Shown in pieces: positions 52,486 through 63,804 of a DNA stretch of 64,000 nucleotides. The notes under the pieces are model-generated. The model had not been told where the DNA came from, searched no databases, and worked only from the letters and a program-made list of their open reading frames with translations. The DNA is from Pyropia haitanensis. Lineage: Eukaryota; Rhodophyta; Bangiophyceae; Bangiales; Bangiaceae. The DNA is taken from NCBI GenBank assembly GCA_008729055.1, contig SDUX01000002.1, positions 5,953,381-6,017,380 of the forward strand, read 5' to 3'. The translations under genes were made by a program, and so were the position numbers. Numbering within the stretch: the stretch's first letter is position 1; every line of letters starts with the position of its first letter.

Positions 52486-53962
52486 TCAAAGTGCCTTGAC
52501 GCCCTTGGGATCGCCCTCCGCAGCCTCCACAGTGGGCTCCGCCTTGGTCCTCGCATCGGCTTCCTCCACCGTCGGGTAGGTGGTGTAGCCCTCCGCGCCC
52601 GGGCTGTACCACGTGGCCATGGACGCGTCCGCGTTGAGGGGGAGGCCGTCGGCAAACCGGCGGGGCAGGTCGGGGTTGGAAATCCATGGTCGCCCGTACG
52701 AGACAAGGTCCGCCGGCCCCGACGCGATGGCCGCCTCCCCCGACTCGGCCGTGTAGCCACAGTTGGCCATGAGGGGGCCCTTGAAAACAGCCCGGAAGTC
52801 CTTGAGTGTCAGTGGCTCGCCAAGCTTGTGAAAGCCAAACGCCAAGCCGTCCTGCGCAGGGGAAGCACGACGACCACAATCAGCGTACAGAGTGCACAGT
52901 GGACAGTGGAAGGAAGCACCAGGGGGTGAGAAGAAACCACCACAAATACGAACAGGCATCAAGGTACCAACACGGAGAGGGAGCGTCAGTCTCCTGCCCC
53001 CAAGTGGAGTGATAGTCAATCCGCCCCCCCTCTGCACACGCACAACCGCTCTGTGCTGCCACGCGCGCAGCCACGCGTGGTGCATAAACGCCACAAGTCC
53101 CCACCGTGACGTCACCGCTCTTCTCAAAACGTACCATGACGTGGAGGTAGGCCAGACCAAACGAGTCCAGCTGCGACGCAAAGTACGGGAACGCCTCCCG
53201 AAAGTCAGGTGACCCCTGGTCGTTAAACACCCCGTTGGGCGACAGCCGCACGCCCACCCGGTTGGCCGGCACCACCGCCGTGACGGCGGTGACGACCTCG
53301 CGGAGGAAGCGGAAGCGCGACTCGAGGCTCCCCGCCCCGTACTCGTCCGTCCGCCGGTTGGTGCCCGTCTGCAGGAACGAGTCGAGCAGGTAGCCGTTGG
53401 CGCTGTGGATTTCCACGCCATCAAAGCCCGCGGCGAGCGCGTTCTTGGCCGCCACCACGTAGTCATCGACGGTCGCGCGGATCTCTTCGACGGTCATCGC
53501 GTGGGGCACCTCGTGCGGCGCCTTGCCGCCGCCCGGCACGTGGATGCCGCCATCGTCGCGGATGGCCACCGCCGACGGCGCCACCCCGCGGCTGCCGTCG
53601 GCCCGGAACGAGCTGTGCGACGCCCGCCCCGTATGCCACAGTTGACAAAAGATCCGGCCGCCCGCCGCGGCGACCGCGCCGGTGACGCCCCGCCACGCCG
53701 CGACCGCCTCGGGCGAGTACACCTCGGGCGCGTTGGGCCACCCAATCGCCGCGGGCGACACAAACGTGCCCTCTGAGATCAGCAGGCCCGCCGACGCGCG
53801 CTGCGCATAGTAGGTGCCCATGAGGGCGGTGGGGATGTGGTCGTCCGTCGCGCGGCCGCGGGTGAGGGGTGCCAGCACCATCCGGTTGGGGAGGGGCAGG
53901 TCCCCGAGCGTAAAGGGTTGCAGCAGCGCCTTGACGGGGGTGGCAGTGGCTTGGCTCCCCAT
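52486..53962 (-). CDS. old yellow enzyme / 12-oxophytodienoate reductase-like FMN oxidoreductase
   Basis: NAD(P)H-dependent flavoprotein reducing activated C=C bonds of enones, such as oxylipins or lipid-peroxidation products. Exon 1 is 53962-53135 and exon 2 is 52851-52486 (donor GTACGT, acceptor CTGCGCAG, phase 0), giving 397 residues, normal for the family. TIM-barrel motifs in order: NRMVLAPLTRGRA, YYAQRASAGLLISEGT, CQLWHTGRASH, the substrate pair His186/Asn189 in GVEIHSANGYLLD, NRRTDEYGAGSLESR, RVGVRLSPNG, GPLMANCGYT and the FMN-phosphate segment SYGRPWISNPDLPRRF, ending AEGYTTYPT. No leader is visible, so it is probably cytosolic; no peroxisomal tripeptide occurs at the end. The H-x2-N pair matches yeast OYE more than plant OPR3 (H-x2-H). 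Whether it makes a jasmonate-like oxylipin cannot be told from sequence. Confidence 0.95.
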
Positions 53963-55933
53963 GGTGGGCTACAGGTGAGTGCGAGGGAGAGGAGAAGGGA
54001 GGCGAGGGGAGGGAGCGAGAGGGTAGTGAGGAAAGACAAAGACGGAGTGACAATGGGAGAGAGGTTAGGGGGATGGCGGGAGGGCCAGGCGGAAGTGGTG
54101 TGAGGTGTGACTGCGACCGACCGACACCGGTTCGAGTTGGTGACCCATATGGCCTCTTCAAGGGGAACCGCACACGCCTCGGCGCCGCACCGCCACACTG
54201 CACCGCATGGTGACCGCGGCACTTTGCAAGCGCCACGGTCGGCCAACGCATTCCATCATCGCGGTTGTACCGCCCCATTCCATCCCGTGCGAAGGGATGG
54301 AGTGGGCCTGGACATGGGCGGGGCCCATTCCATCTCGATAATGGGGCTGACCGCCGTGTTTGGGTTGATCCTCCATCCGTGTTGGACCAATGGCCGTTCG
54401 CCTGGGTTGGTCATTTCAATGCAGCCAAATTAATGGGGAGATAGGAAGAGAATCTTTGAAAAATGATTCACGGACGACCATCATGGTCAAGTGACTCTAC
54501 AATTACACACTGCATTGACCCAATTGAACGCAAACCATCGAATTGATCCGCCACACACCTGGGCGGCGGTCTGGCTCGGCGCCTCGTTCATTGCTGTTGT
54601 CCCATGCTTCGCCCGCCCAGTGTGACGTGTGGTTGTGAGCCGGCGTTTGTGGCGACGGTTCGCCGGTCCCGCCCGCCTTTGAGCCTGGCCCGAGGCGAGC
54701 CCGATGCCACCCGCGGCTGCGCGTGGCGGGCGGTGGCTTCTCCTCGCCCCTCTGTGACGCGGCGCCCGTGACGCGGTGCGTGTACGGGTGGTGGGGAGGG
54801 CGTGTGGCGGGCATGGATGGGATGTACAGCAATGGCGCACGCAACGGGTGAGGACACTGTGGTGCGCCGCGGATGCTAGGATTCTCTCCCACGGGATACC
54901 CACGTAAAGCCGCGTAGCGAGCGGATCGACGTGGTCAGCGGGAGTGGGCGGGTAGGGAGTCTCCCTCGGGGGGGCGCCTGCTGCTTCACCCCCGTGCCCT
55001 CCGCGACGGTTGCGCGGCACACCCCCCACGGCGCCAGCCGCGCCGTGGATGTGCAGATCCGATAGCCACCATTGGAGTTGGCGCCGGCCCTTGCCCCCGC
55101 TGTTGGACACAGGCGGCACGCGCCGTTTGTCTACCACACACAACAAAAACCAAGTTGTCGAACGCGCCCCGCCGGCGCTGTCCTGGCTCGTGCCCAACGT
55201 GGCCGCCGCCGCCGCCGGCCGGCGGCACGGCGGCAGCCTCCCCGCCCAGCGAGGGGCTTGCGCACGCCCCTCGCGGGCGGGTCGGCGCAGGCACGTGCGC
55301 CGCGTATCCAGCCCCAACGTGCCGTGGCGGGCGCGTGTAGGGGTGGCCAGCGCATGCATCCAGTTTATTCTCTTCTATTTGGGGTGGCCGCTGGCCGTGT
55401 GGTGACGCGCGCGTCGACGCGCGGGGCCCTCTGCCCCGCCGGTCGATGGGCGGGTGCCGCGTGTGCGGGGTGGGGGGGACGGCGGCGCCACCCGTCGGGC
55501 CGGGTGGCGGCGCGCGCGGGCGCGGACCCGGCACGCACGCCCCCCGCGCCAGTGGGAGGGACTGCGCGTCCGCTCTCGAACCGCCTGCTCGCCAGTAGTG
55601 AGTTGGCAGGGTGGGGGTTCAAAAGGGGGGAGCGCGCGGTGGCGTCATCTCGGGGAGGGGGCGTGCCCGCCAGCGCAGACCTCCCTTTCCACCATAGCAC
55701 GCGCGGCTGCACGCGACGGCCGCCGCCGCCATCGTTTCGCCTCTTGCCGCATCTTCCCCCCCGAGCCGGTTCCAAGCCAGCAGGAGTCACCTTCCTCGCC
55801 CGACATCACTCCCCGTCGTCATCGTGCTGGAGCGGTCCAGACGCAGACCGCCCTTGCCGGGAACACCCCCCCCGCCTGCGCGCAATTCCCCCCCCCCGCC
55901 CGCGCGCGTCCACGCCGCTGGCGTGCCCCCACC
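53963..55933. other. intergenic between divergent genes, 2 kb
   Basis: Holds the upstream regions of the flavoprotein (-) and VTC1-like (+) genes. A GA/AG-rich purine stretch (53970-54060) immediately precedes the flavoprotein ATG on its 5' side. An imperfect hairpin lies at 54274-54306. The 55000-55800 stretch has open frames of no recognisable character. No RNA gene was found. Confidence 0.45.
54274..54306. repeat. imperfect hairpin with repeated CATTCCAT motif
   Basis: Arms CCCATTCCATCCC (54274-54286) and GGGATGGAGTGGG (54294-54306) pair at 12 of 13 positions around a 7-base loop. CATTCCAT recurs nearby at about 54249 and 54327 in the same orientation. Confidence 0.75.
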
Positions 55934-57171
55934 ATGACGCGCCCCGCATGGCTCCACCGGCCGGCAAACCCGCCGGTCGGCGCGCGGCCGCGGCTGCCGA
56001 CGGCGGCGTCGAGCTTTGGCTCCGCCTCCACCGACTGGACCGACGTGACCGACGCGCCCGCTCCCGCGCCGGCGTGGTCCGCCGCGGGGGACGTGTACAT
56101 TGAGCTGGCGGGCGACAAGGACGTGTGCGTCAAGGACGGGGTGATGTACGTGGGGGGGGCGGCGGCGGCGGCGGCGGCGGCGGGACAAAAAGCGCTCGGG
56201 GGTGGGGGGGGGGGGGGGGAGGACGCCGCCGCCGCGGCGGCCGCGGTGGGGGAGAAGAAGAAGAAGGCCAAGGTGAAGGACTACATGAAGACGTCGCTGT
56301 CGTCAGGTACGTGGCTTGCTGGTTGGGGAGTGCCTGCATCGCGACTGGGTGGGGCGGAAGGCGGGGGTGGGGGCGGGCGAGGCGGGCTCTGTTGGGGGCC
56401 ATGGACACTGACAGCGTGCCTCACGGTGCCTCTGCGTTCCACGTTGTGTCGCGGGCTGCTCCTCCCTCTGCGCGTCGCCAATGCGTCACCTGCGCCTCGT
56501 CTGCGGCGTCCATCCACCCACAGAGAGGACATTCTTCAAGGTACGTTGGTGGGTGGTGCGGGCGGGTAGCGGGAGGAATGCTTGTGGCGGCGCTTCCCGT
56601 ACGGTGCGGGGTGGCTGCGCGCGCCCAGACGAGGTACTCTAGCGCACGGGTGCACGCGTGCAGACCTCGAGTGGGCCCCTCTGCGCGACCACAGATGACT
56701 GACGCCGCTTGGTTTCTGCGCTCGTGTCCTTGTCCCATGGACGCTGCCGACCCCACCTCTGCTCGGACTGCCCCCCCTCCTACGACCGCGATGCCACCAC
56801 CACCACCACCACCACAGTGGCTGTGGACGGGCCTCCAGTTTGGCGCGCTCGGCACCTTTGTCTATGTCTCGTTTGTCGACGAGGGCCCGCCGCTGCGCCT
56901 GATGCTCGTCGTCGCGTGCTGGACGATTGGCTTTGCCGCGTCCGTCTACGGGCTGCTCCAGTACCACCGGCGGCGGCGGGCGCTGCTCGCCGACAACGCC
57001 GACCCGGCGTCGTGGGAGTCCCCCGCCGCGCCCGGGGTGGTCGTCAGCCTCTTCTTTTGCGTCATCGTCGCCATCCTCACCTACGCGATCATCACGGAGC
57101 AGCACCACCTGGCGGTGGGGATTGGCCGCAAGGTGCCGACCGTCGCCGCTGGGGGGGCGAGCGGAGGGTAG
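55934..57171 (+). CDS. VTC1-like DUF202 membrane protein with a 17-base microexon
   Basis: Three exons: 55934-56306, 56524-56540 (17 bases) and 56818-57171. Both donors are GTACGT; acceptors are CACCCACAG and CCACCACAG. The phases fit, and the microexon supplies the end of a Glu codon plus R-T-F-F-K, giving ERTFFKWLWTGLQFG, the conserved entry to the DUF202 (PF02656) domain of vacuolar transporter chaperone 1. The product is 247 residues. Residues 1-130 are soluble, with an Ala/Gly insertion and a Lys-rich EKKKKAKVKDYMK stretch before the domain. Three membrane helices follow (about 131-152, LRLMLVVACWTIGFAASVYG, and VVVSLFFCVIVAILTYAII). VTC1 works with VTC4 in polyphosphate synthesis and storage in vacuoles or acidocalcisomes; other DUF202 proteins are uncharacterised. 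The ATG at 55934 (ACCATGA) is the first good start. Splicing is inferred but well supported by the restored motif. Confidence 0.8.
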
Positions 57172-58019
57172 GGGGGGTGGGGGAGCCGCCCGTTCGGGAA
57201 GGGGGGGGGGACGTTGCGTTTTTTGGGGGTGAGGGCGGGCGGATGGCGCGTAGGGGCGGCTGTGGGAGGCTGGGAGAGCTCGAGCGTGTGCCCAATTTCG
57301 ATGCACGACCCCATGCTGTCTGCCGAGCAATCAATCCTCTTTGGGCTCTCGTTCCTTGTGGTCTCGACCTCGTGGGGCTCGGATGATAGATCCGTGATGA
57401 CGACGCCCCGCCCTGCCAGGTGCACACGAGACCGCAGCAACCCCCACGACCCTCCCGCGGGATGCCGGCCGGCCGCAGCCGCCCGCCCCGTCCGCCCTCC
57501 CCTCCCTGCCGGCCGGCCGCCGCTCGCTTCGCCACTCTGCTCCAATCCGGGGAGGGGGGTGGTGGACGACCGCTGCACCACCGAGCGTTGCTCCGCTGCT
57601 GCACCAACCCCCCCCGGCGCGGCACGGTCGGGGGCGGCCGCGCAAATGGGCGGGCGGCCGCTGTGGCCGTTCCCCCCCACCCCCCCCCCTCCTCCCACCC
57701 CCCGCCAGCGTCCGCCACCCCTGCCCACCTCCCACGTACGGTTCAGGGCGGGCCTAGCTGCTGCCGCTCGACGCGCCGGCCGTGTGCGTGCGGGCGCGGG
57801 GGTAGGCACGGCGGCGGGGGATTGTGGGTTCGACCCACGGCGGACGACGGGGACGCAAGCGTCGGGAGGAGGAGCGAGTGGCGCACCGTCCCCGTCCGCG
57901 TCAGGGCTCCCAAACGTACCAATGGGAAGCACCCCACGTGCGTGCGTGCCGGAAGAATGACCAATGGCAAACGGCTGATGGAGGTTGGTGACAGAGGAGA
58001 TGGTGCGCACCCGCGCCCG
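57172..58019. other. intergenic between converging genes
   Basis: About 850 bases. It contains a perfect 15-base inverted repeat (GTGGGTTCGACCCAC, 57824-57838) that resembles a tRNA T-arm but has no accompanying tRNA structure. Two CCAAT boxes lie at about 57920 and 57962. No gene was recognised. Confidence 0.5.
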
Positions 58020-58267
58020 TCACTTGCGGCGCTTGTCCCCGCCCCCCCCCCCCCCCCCATCCGGCGGCGCCCCCCCCGTCGGCCGCGGCCGCTTGTACCG
58101 CCTGCCCCGCCACACCGCCGCCGCCGCCGCCGCGGCGGCCGCCGCGTCCCGCAACGACAGCGCCGCGGGCGGCACGCCGTCTCCCCCCGCCGGCGGCGCG
58201 CGCGGCGCGGCGGCCGCCGCCGCCGCCGCCGCCGCGGCGAGCGTCAGCCCGCGCGACACGGGCGGCA

Positions 58268-58322
<55 letters not shown>

Positions 58323-61264
58323 TGACAGCGGCGGCAGCGGCGGGGGTGGTGGCGGCCGCCGCGGCCGCCCCGCATCGTCGACCGCCGCGCGGCGAAAGTG
58401 GACGGCGTCGGCGGCGGCGGCGGCGGCGGCGGCCGCCCACAGCGCCGCCTCGTCGGGGGGTACCAGCGGCACGGCCGCCGCGGCGGCCGCGCCGTCGACC
58501 GCCGCGACCGCCGCCGCCGCGGCGGTCGCGACGGCCACGGCGGGCTGCGGCGGCGGCGGCGGCGGCGGCGGCGGCAGCGGCGGCCACCACCGCGGCGTGT
58601 GCCACGGGTGCGGCAGCTGGACAAACCACTCGTCGGGCGTGGCCGTGCCGGCGAGGGGGGGCGGGGGCGGGTGAACCGCCGCCGCCGCGGCGTCGGTGTC
58701 CGGCTCGTTGCCGCCGGCGACGGGCACCCGCACCGCGGCGGCCGCCCCGCCCGGCGGCGCAGCCGCCGCCGCCCACGCGGCGCAGCGCCGCTCGTCGTCA
58801 TTGGCCTCACCCGGGTCTGCGCCGACCGCCCCGGCCGCGCCATCCTCAATGTCGGCTGCGGCGGCGGCCGCCGCCGCGGCCACGGCCGGCGGCTGCCGCG
58901 ACCGCGACGCGGACCATGGGCGGAGGAGCGCCCACGCCGCGTCATCCCACGAGGTGGCGGCGCCAGGCGTCGTGGCAGCCGCCGCCGCCGCCGCCGCCGC
59001 CGCTGCCGACGCCGCCGCCGCTTCCGGCCGCCCGCGCGGGCTGGCCAGCGCGTCGGCAACGACCGCGCGGGCGGCGCGCGTCGGCCATGGCGGCGACGGC
59101 GGGTCGTGGCGCCCGTCGTCGGCGGCGGCCGCCGCCGCCGCGGCGCCGCCGGTCGCGCCGTCCGCGCCCGCCGCGTCGGCCAGGAGCGCGTCCGCGGCGC
59201 CCGCCGCGGCCGCCGGCGACGGCGGCACGCCAGCACCCACGCGGGCGGCCTCGTCGCTCGACGTGCACGACGCGGCGTCGTCGATCGGTCCGGCTACGCC
59301 GAGCAGCGCGTACGGGGCGGCCACCACCGGCGGCGGTCGCGCGGGGGGGGGCGGCAGCGCCGCGGCGCCGACGGCGCCGTCGGCCAGGCCGCGGGCGCCG
59401 GCGGCGGGGTCCCCCCAAAAGGGCACAAACGGGTCGTCGGTGGCGGCCGCCGCCGCCGGCGGTGACGCGGGGTCGAGCCGCGCGGCGTCGCCGCGGGGCG
59501 GCCGCGACGCGACGCCACCAGTCGGCTCGAGCGGTCTGGGGGGAGAGAGGGGAGGCGGCGGCCGCGGCGGCTCGGCCGCCGCCGCCGCCCGTGCCGGCGG
59601 CCACCCGCGGGCGGTGGCCGGGCCGTCGCTCCACAGCGGCACCGGCGACGACGGGTCGGCGTGGCTCGGCTCCGCGACGTGGATGGACTCGAGCTGCGCT
59701 TCCAGCTCCAATGTGTTGTACGTCGTCAGCCAGTCGTCACCGCGGCGCTCTCGCTCAAAGGGGGGCCGCGGTCGGCGCGTAGCGAGACTGGCACCACCGC
59801 GGGGCAGGCCGCCGGCAGGCAGCCGAGGAAAGGCCGCTCCTGGCTCATCTACCCGAGGTGCGGGTGGCCGCGGCAACGAAGCGACGTGCGGCGGCGTGGG
59901 GGGGCGCCGCTCGGGAGCGCCTGCACCCGCCACGGCCGCCGACTGCACCGCGTCCAAGTCAATGACGGACGACACCGGCCCGACGTCAGGGCGTCGCTCC
60001 GCGTCTGCGAGCACCGGTCGAGCGGCGGTGCGGCTGGCACCACGGTGCGACAGGCGGTGCGCGGGGGTGCGGGGGAAGACCGCCCGCGGCGCTGCCGACA
60101 CGGGCACGCGTTGTTGTCGACGCTCCGCGTCGGCCGCCGGCGCGGGCAGTGGAATCACGTGCCGCTGCGTCCACCGCACAGAGTCGGGCGACCGCGGCGG
60201 GGCTGGCAGCTGCCGCGCCGCGGCGGCCGGTGGGGCGGGCAGCGGAAGGGCGTCGCGGTGGGTCCACCCCGTGGGCGGGGGCGCCACCGGTGTGGCAGAC
60301 GGCCGCGGCGCCGCGTCGACCGGCCGGGCGGGCGGCGCACCATGGACGCGCCGCATCCACGCCAGGCGCTCGGCGTCGGTCAACCGCAGCGTCCGCCGCG
60401 CGTGGCGGGGCGGGAACGCCCGCGGGCGGTCGGCCAAGCCCCGGGCGCGTGCCGCCGGCTCGGCCGCCGCGGCGGGCGGCCCGTCGGTGGCGGCGGCGCC
60501 CGTCCCGGCCGCGTCGCCACCCGTGTCGCCGACGCGGCTGGGCGGCGACGGGCACGACGGTGGCTCGTCGGCGCCCACCCTCGACTCGGGGTCGTTGCCG
60601 CAGCCGCCGCCGCCGCCGCCGCCGTCACCCGCGCCGTGTCCAGCCCGGTCGCCACCACCGCCGCCGGCACCGCCGCCGCTGCCGCCAGCAGCGAACGACG
60701 CGGCGAGCGGCAGCTTGACGTCACTCGCGCCGAGCCCATCCATCGGGGCGAGGGCGTCCGCGCCGCCATCCCGCACCCCACCCCAGTCCCGGCGGCCCCC
60801 CCTGCCGCCGCCACCACCCACGATACCGCGGTTGTCGTTGCCGCCGCCGCCGCCGCCGCCGCCGCTGCCACCGAGCCGCGCCCCCCGCCCCGCCCTGTCG
60901 TCACGGCCGCTGCCGCGGCCAGCGAGCGGCCGCGCCGCCCGCGGCTCGTCATCCTCGCTCACCCCGAATCCATCCGTCGGGGCGAGGGCGTCACCCCCAC
61001 CATCCCCCCGCCCGTACCCGGCCGAGCCGCCTGCCCCGCCGCCGTCACCCCGCGAGGTGCCGCCGCCGCCACCACCACCGCCGCCGGCCCCACCGCCGCC
61101 GCCGCCGCCGCCGCCGCTGCCGCCGTCGCCGAGCCGCGACGGCGCCGTCGGCAGCTCATCGTCGCTCACGCCGAATCCTTCCGTCGGGGCGAGGACGTCC
61201 CCCCCACCGGCGCCCCCCAGAAACCCGGCCCCCGCGATGCCGCGGGCGTCGTATCTGCTACCAC

Positions 61265-61300
<36 letters not shown>

Positions 61301-61551
61301 CGCCGCCACCGCCGCCACCGCCGCCACTGGCACTCCGCGCCCCCCCCCCCCCCCCCCCCCCCATCGTCACCGCCGCCGCCGTCACCGCCGCCACCGACAC
61401 GCACCCCCCCCCCCCCCCCTCCCAGTCCAGCAGCCCCCCCATGGCGCCCCCATCGCCGCCACCCACCCCACCACGCAGCAGCGCTTCCGCCGCCGCGGCG
61501 GCCGCGGCCGTACCGGTGGCTCCAACCGCGCGCGCAACGTCCTGCCACCCA

Positions 61552-61599
<48 letters not shown>

Positions 61600-62066
61600 G
61601 GCGCGCCCGCCGCCGGCGGCGCACCGCCCGCAGGGCCGCCGCCCGCCGCGCCGCGACGGTCGCCGTTGGCAGCGTCGGCGGGGGGTGGTGGCGGCGAGCC
61701 GCCGCCGCGGCGGGGCCGACACCACCCGCGGCGGCCTCTGGCGCCCATCGGCCGCCACACCCGCGCCGCCGCTGCCGCCGCCGCTGCCGCCGCCGCAGCC
61801 GCCGCTGCCGCTGCCGCGCGCCGTGGGGGGTAACCAAACGGGGAGGACACGACGGCGGCGACGGTGGCAACGACGGCGGTGGCCGGCGGTGGTGGTCTTT
61901 CCTGCAGGCGGCGTGCCACGCACGGCGGCGGCGGCCGCCCCCCACGGCAGCGCCCGCCGCCGCCCACAGGGACTGGCGGGCGGCGACGGCGGGCGGCGGG
62001 CGTCACGTCCCGCTCGGCCGAGGCGGCCGCCAGCAACGGTCGGCCCCCCTCCACCGGGCGCGGCAC
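58020..62066 (-). CDS. low-complexity RG/Pro/Ala-rich protein with repeated acidic motif, probably nuclear
   Basis: Not recognised. The minus-strand frame gives 1348 residues to an ATG at 62066, but the true start could lie further in. I prefer this strand because non-repetitive runs look protein-like: LTDAERLAWMRRVHGAPP, DDWLTTYNTLELEAQLESI, DEWFVQLPHPWHTPRWW. Between about residues 285 and 450 an acidic motif of the form ALAPTDGFGVSEDDEP occurs three times (around 61190, 60980 and 60745), separated by Gly/Arg-rich RGG-like spacers. Two copies of a W-T-x-R-x2-x-PLPAP element lie near 60260 and 60150. The C-terminal half is Ala/Pro runs broken by Trp motifs. The protein ends RGRRYKRPRPTGG...DKRRK, which looks like a nuclear signal. 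Composition suggests a disordered RNA- or chromatin-associated protein; no enzyme domain was seen. Confidence 0.45.
58267..58320. repeat. (GGC)n triplet run
   Basis: GGC triplets, nearly uninterrupted, encoding Pro (minus strand) in the low-complexity gene. Similar GCC/GGC runs recur at 61240-61320 and 61555-61600. Confidence 0.85.
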
Positions 62067-62234
62067 CCCCCGCCGTCGCCGCCGCCGCCGTCGCCGCCGC
62101 CGCCGCCGTCGTCGTCACCGCGGGCGCCACCACGGGCGCCGCGGGCGCCTCTCCCCCCTCCCGTCTCGCCATGCTCTCCCCAGATCAGACCGCGCGCGCA
62201 CCCATCCGTCCCGCAACCTCAGCGTGCGACCGAT

Positions 62235-62254
62235 ACACACACACACACACACCG
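62235..62254. repeat. (CA)n microsatellite
   Basis: About nine to ten ACAC dinucleotide units just upstream of the long C-run. Non-coding. Confidence 0.9.
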
Positions 62255-62291
62255 CCCCACCCCCCCCCCCCCCCCCGCCCCCCGCCGCCCA

Positions 62292-62320
62292 CCCCCCCCC
62301 CCCCCCCCCCCCCCCCCCCC
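62292..62320. repeat. C29 homopolymer
   Basis: A pure run of 29 C. Together with the G30 run 345 bases downstream it forms a complementary pair and is among the longest homopolymers in the window. Confidence 0.85.
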
Positions 62321-62660
62321 ACCACCCACGCGCCCCTCCCGCCAAAAAAAAAAACCAATGCCCGACCGCCAGCAGACATCCGCCGGCCGAGCCGCACGGG
62401 CGGCAGGGGGGTGGCGGTGTGGCCCGCCGACGGGCGGCGTGACCGCCGCGGCGACCGGCCGGGGCCGCCGGCAATCCAAAAAACCGCGGCCGCGGCGGCG
62501 GGCCCCGCGGCGGCGGGGGGGGGGGCGCGGACCGGCTGGCCGCCGCCGCGGCGGGGGGCCCCCCCCGTGAGCCGCCGGCGGCCGGTGCAACCGTGGCGTA
62601 GAAACCCTTTGGGGGGCGTCGGCCCGCTTGGCCGCACGGCCGCCGTCTGACGACGTTTTC

Positions 62661-62664
<4 letters not shown>

Positions 62665-62694
<30 letters not shown>
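62665..62694. repeat. G30 homopolymer
   Basis: A pure run of 30 G, complementary to the C29 run at 62292-62320. The exact length may be unreliable in any assembly. Confidence 0.85.
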
Positions 62695-62695
<1 letters not shown>

Positions 62696-63552
62696 GCCGG
62701 CCGGCCGCGGCCGCGCCGCCGCGGCCGCGTCGCGCGCGCGGGACGCTGGCCGCCGCCGCCCGTCGCGCGCGTGGGGGGGGGGGGATGCCGGCCGCGGCGG
62801 GGGGTCGGCCGGCCGGCGGCCGCGCGGGCGTGTGTGTGCTCGGCGGGTGCCGTTTTCCAAGTAGATCGCGTAGGCTGCTGGCGCCGCTGACCGTCCCGCT
62901 GCGGGGGCGGCGTTCCTGGTTTTCAGAAGCGGGGGGGGGGGGGGGGGGGGGGTGGGTGGGGGGTGGGATCACAAAAGTGGCCCCCCTTGGATCCATCACT
63001 GGCAGACTGCGGTGGTTGCTGACCCTGCTTTGGCGCCCTCCCAAGTGCGGTGGCTGCGGGTGGACTTGACAGCGGGCCACCGGCCACGCGTGTCACTCTG
63101 GCGCGCCGAGAGCCCCCATTGGCGCACCGCCGCCGCCAGCGCCGCCGCCCCCCGCCGCTGGTCCGCGGGGGGAGGTGGCGGCATCCCCGCCGCGGCGCGC
63201 GTCGGCGCGTCGGCGCGTGCTCGCCGCGGCGGGGTGGCCACCGTCCTGCCCCCCACCCGTTCCCCCGCCTCGCCCACACCCTTCCCCCCCCCCCCACCCC
63301 CATCCTTCTTCCCCCCCCCCCCCCCCCACGCCCTTCTCTCTCTTTCCGGGACTTCTTTGGCAAACGCGTCGACCGCCGCTGACTCTAATCTGCATCGCTT
63401 GTTTCCCGGCCCTGCCGGGGGCGAGGCCGCCGCCACCCCGACCTGCCCCCGCGGCGTCTACCCCCCCCACCCGCTCCGGCCCTGGTCACCCCCCCCCCCA
63501 TCTTCCACCCCCTCACCCCACCTACCACCCTCTCCTCTCGACTCTTTTCTTC

Positions 63553-63762
63553 ATGGCGCGCAGCGGCCGCCCGCCGCGGGCGACGACCCCCCTCGGCGCC
63601 GCCGCCGCGGCGCTCGCGCGCGCCGTCGACACCGCCGCCCCCTCCCCCGTCGTCCTCCTCCGCCTCCTCCGCCAGGCCGACGACGCGCTCGCCGTCGCCG
63701 CCGCCGTCGCGACGGGCACCCGCCGCACCGCCCCCCCATCCGCGGCCGCCGCGTACGGCATG

Positions 63763-63804
<42 letters not shown>

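Larger units (their letters stand above)
62067..63552. other. divergent region with extreme poly-C and poly-G runs
   Basis: This 1.5 kb lies between the low-complexity gene (-) and the gene entering at the window end (+). It holds a (CA)n dinucleotide run (62235-62254), C29 (62292-62320), G30 (62665-62694), a G22 run continuing into TGGG repeats (62931-62967), and pyrimidine-rich DNA before the 63553 ATG. No coding signal was recognised. Confidence 0.5.

Noticed and set aside
56631..56637. Second microexon (ACGAG) in the VTC1-like gene
   Set aside because: Including it breaks the reading frame, and the conserved motif is already continuous without it.
57824..57838. Possible tRNA T-arm GTGGGTTCGACCCAC
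   Set aside because: The stem leaves a five-base loop instead of seven, and the upstream 60 bases do not fold as a tRNA.
58696..62570. Long plus-strand frames opposite the low-complexity gene
   Set aside because: They are Ala/Pro/Arg-rich without the non-repetitive, motif-bearing runs seen on the minus strand.
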